In this document: one piece after another, positions 63,474 through 64,000 of the stretch | How positions within the stretch are numbered: the first letter of the stretch is position 1 | Layout: each line of letters begins with the position of its first letter | From: Bromus sterilis | Lineage: Eukaryota > Streptophyta > Magnoliopsida > Poales > Poaceae | DNA length: 64,000 nt | Direction of reading: 5' to 3' | NCBI GenBank assembly: GCA_950022295.1 | Contig: OX465597.1 | Location: forward strand, 682,001-746,000 | The notes under the pieces: generated by a model | The model's input: only the letters and a program-made list of their open reading frames with translations | The model's database searches: none | Told to the model about the DNA's origin: nothing | Program-made: the position numbers and the translations under genes

Positions 63474-64000
63474 ATCAACACTCCCAGTTTTGGCCGATTC
63501 TGGCCTGTTTCATGGGCTATTAATCACCGTTTTGGGTCCCCGGAGTGATTTCCACCATTGACGAACCCCAGGGTGCATTTACGTGCCGGTCATCAACACT
63601 CGCAGTTTTGGCCGATTCTGGCCTGTTTCATGGGCTATTAATCACCGTTTTGGTTCCCCGGAGTGATTTCCACCATTGACGAACCCCAGGGTGCATTTAC
63701 GTGCCGGTCATCAACACTCGCAGTTTTGGCCGATTCTGGCCTGTTTCATGGGCTATTAATCACCGTTTTGGGTCCTCGGAGTGATTCCCACCATTGACGA
63801 ACCCCAGGGTGCATTTACGTGTCGGTCATCAACACTCCCAGTTTTGGCCGATTCTGGCCTGTTTCATGGGCTATTAATCACCGTTTTGGGTCCCCGGAGT
63901 GATTTCCACCATTGACGAACCCCAGGGTGCATTTACGTGCCGGTCATCAACACTCGCAGTTTTGGCCGATTCTGGCCTGTTTCATGGGCTATTAATCACC
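63474..64000 (+). repeat. Array continuation at the right edge
   Basis: Satellite monomers only. The match with the preceding unit stops at 63654, where ggttcccc replaces gggttccc. The unit starting near 63,780 combines the gattccc start with gtgtcgg and actccc, a hybrid of C and M types. The window ends inside a monomer, after ctattaatcacc. Confidence 0.85.

Larger units (their letters stand above)
1..64000 (+). repeat. Tandem satellite array, 117/118-bp monomer, pSc119.2-like (120-bp family)
   Basis: Every part of the window is a head-to-tail copy of one monomer, which I phase from agtgatttcc to the ccgg before the next agtgatttcc. Copies are 118 bp, or 117 bp when aaccccagg loses one C. 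Neighbouring copies differ by only a few bases. All are in one orientation, with no spacer, inversion or foreign insertion. The length and the core around ctattaNtcaccgNtttggg resemble the rye 118-bp satellite pSc119.2 as I remember it, with roughly three quarters of bases shared over a 45-base stretch without gaps. That family lies in subtelomeric and interstitial heterochromatin of Triticeae, with related 114-120 bp repeats in other pooid grasses such as Avena. The satellite call is certain. The family name is a recollection at about 0.65. The array continues beyond both edges. Confidence 0.97.

Noticed and set aside
1..64000. CRISPR array
   Set aside because: There are no unique spacers; the whole 117/118-bp unit is conserved, far longer than a CRISPR repeat.
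1..64000. Ribosomal spacer subrepeats, 5S or tRNA gene clusters
   Set aside because: No rRNA or tRNA-like segment, no internal polymerase III boxes recognised, and no unit boundary other than the satellite monomer.
1..64000. Centromeric satellite with a CENP-B-type box
   Set aside because: I see no match to the CENP-B box core. The length and resemblance favour a subtelomeric or interstitial family, but centromeric location cannot be excluded from sequence alone.
1..64000. Transposon or retroelement remnants
   Set aside because: No terminal repeats, target duplications, poly-A or reverse transcriptase-like coding; every stretch read belongs to the monomer.

Overview
The whole 64 kb window is one uninterrupted, head-to-tail satellite DNA array. 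I find no protein-coding gene, RNA gene, transposon, CRISPR array or unique-sequence spacer. The monomer is 117 or 118 bp, about 52% G+C in a typical copy, and always in the same orientation. About 544 monomers fit, and the array runs off both ends of the window. This scale and organisation mean eukaryotic heterochromatin. The monomer length and a shared core around ctattaNtcaccgNtttggg match, as far as I remember it, the rye 118-bp '120-bp family' satellite (clone pSc119.2) of Triticeae and related Pooideae grasses. The best guess is therefore a pooid grass, probably from a subtelomeric or interstitial heterochromatin block. That assignment rests on memory and was not searched.

The monomers are not interchangeable. 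Linked point variants define about a dozen types, and these recur in fixed order as higher-order repeats (HORs). I name them K (aggttgc plus ggcatg), L (ctattgac, catggtgc, ggatcc junction), M (gtgtcgg plus actccc, 117 bp), A/B (plain, differing in the following junction), C (gattccc, ttttagcc), D (ccggtta), E/Q (gatgaaccc, 117 bp), F (actccc), G (catttccgtg), H (ctattcatc), N (plain) and P (gtgaagatcatcagtcctcg). The basic HOR is a 20-mer of about 2,354 bp. A 25-mer (2,944 bp) and shorter 10-, 12-, 15-, 16- and 21-mers derive from it by gain or loss of whole monomers.

Layout. 1-20.2 kb: 20-mer domain, with a segment repeated at +7,648 bp, a 2,706-bp tandem duplication, a 2,471-bp copy, then 2,355-bp units. 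20.2-36.5 kb: a super-HOR of 56 monomers (6,593 bp; second copy 6,475 bp because one monomer is missing; third copy partial), each made of 25+15+16 monomers. 36.5-42.3 kb: scrambled transition zone. 42.3-64 kb: a second domain with its own private variants (ggacgatt, tccttgg, catgaac, cgcactttt), containing a 2.27-kb repeat at +3,411 bp, a 1,528-bp tandem duplication, a run of 235-bp dimers and a 2,352-bp tandem duplication.

Nothing here works as a gene set. The content of interest is the record of unequal exchange and conversion that builds and homogenises a plant satellite. Segment boundaries and identities were read by eye from diagnostic variants, not by base-by-base alignment.
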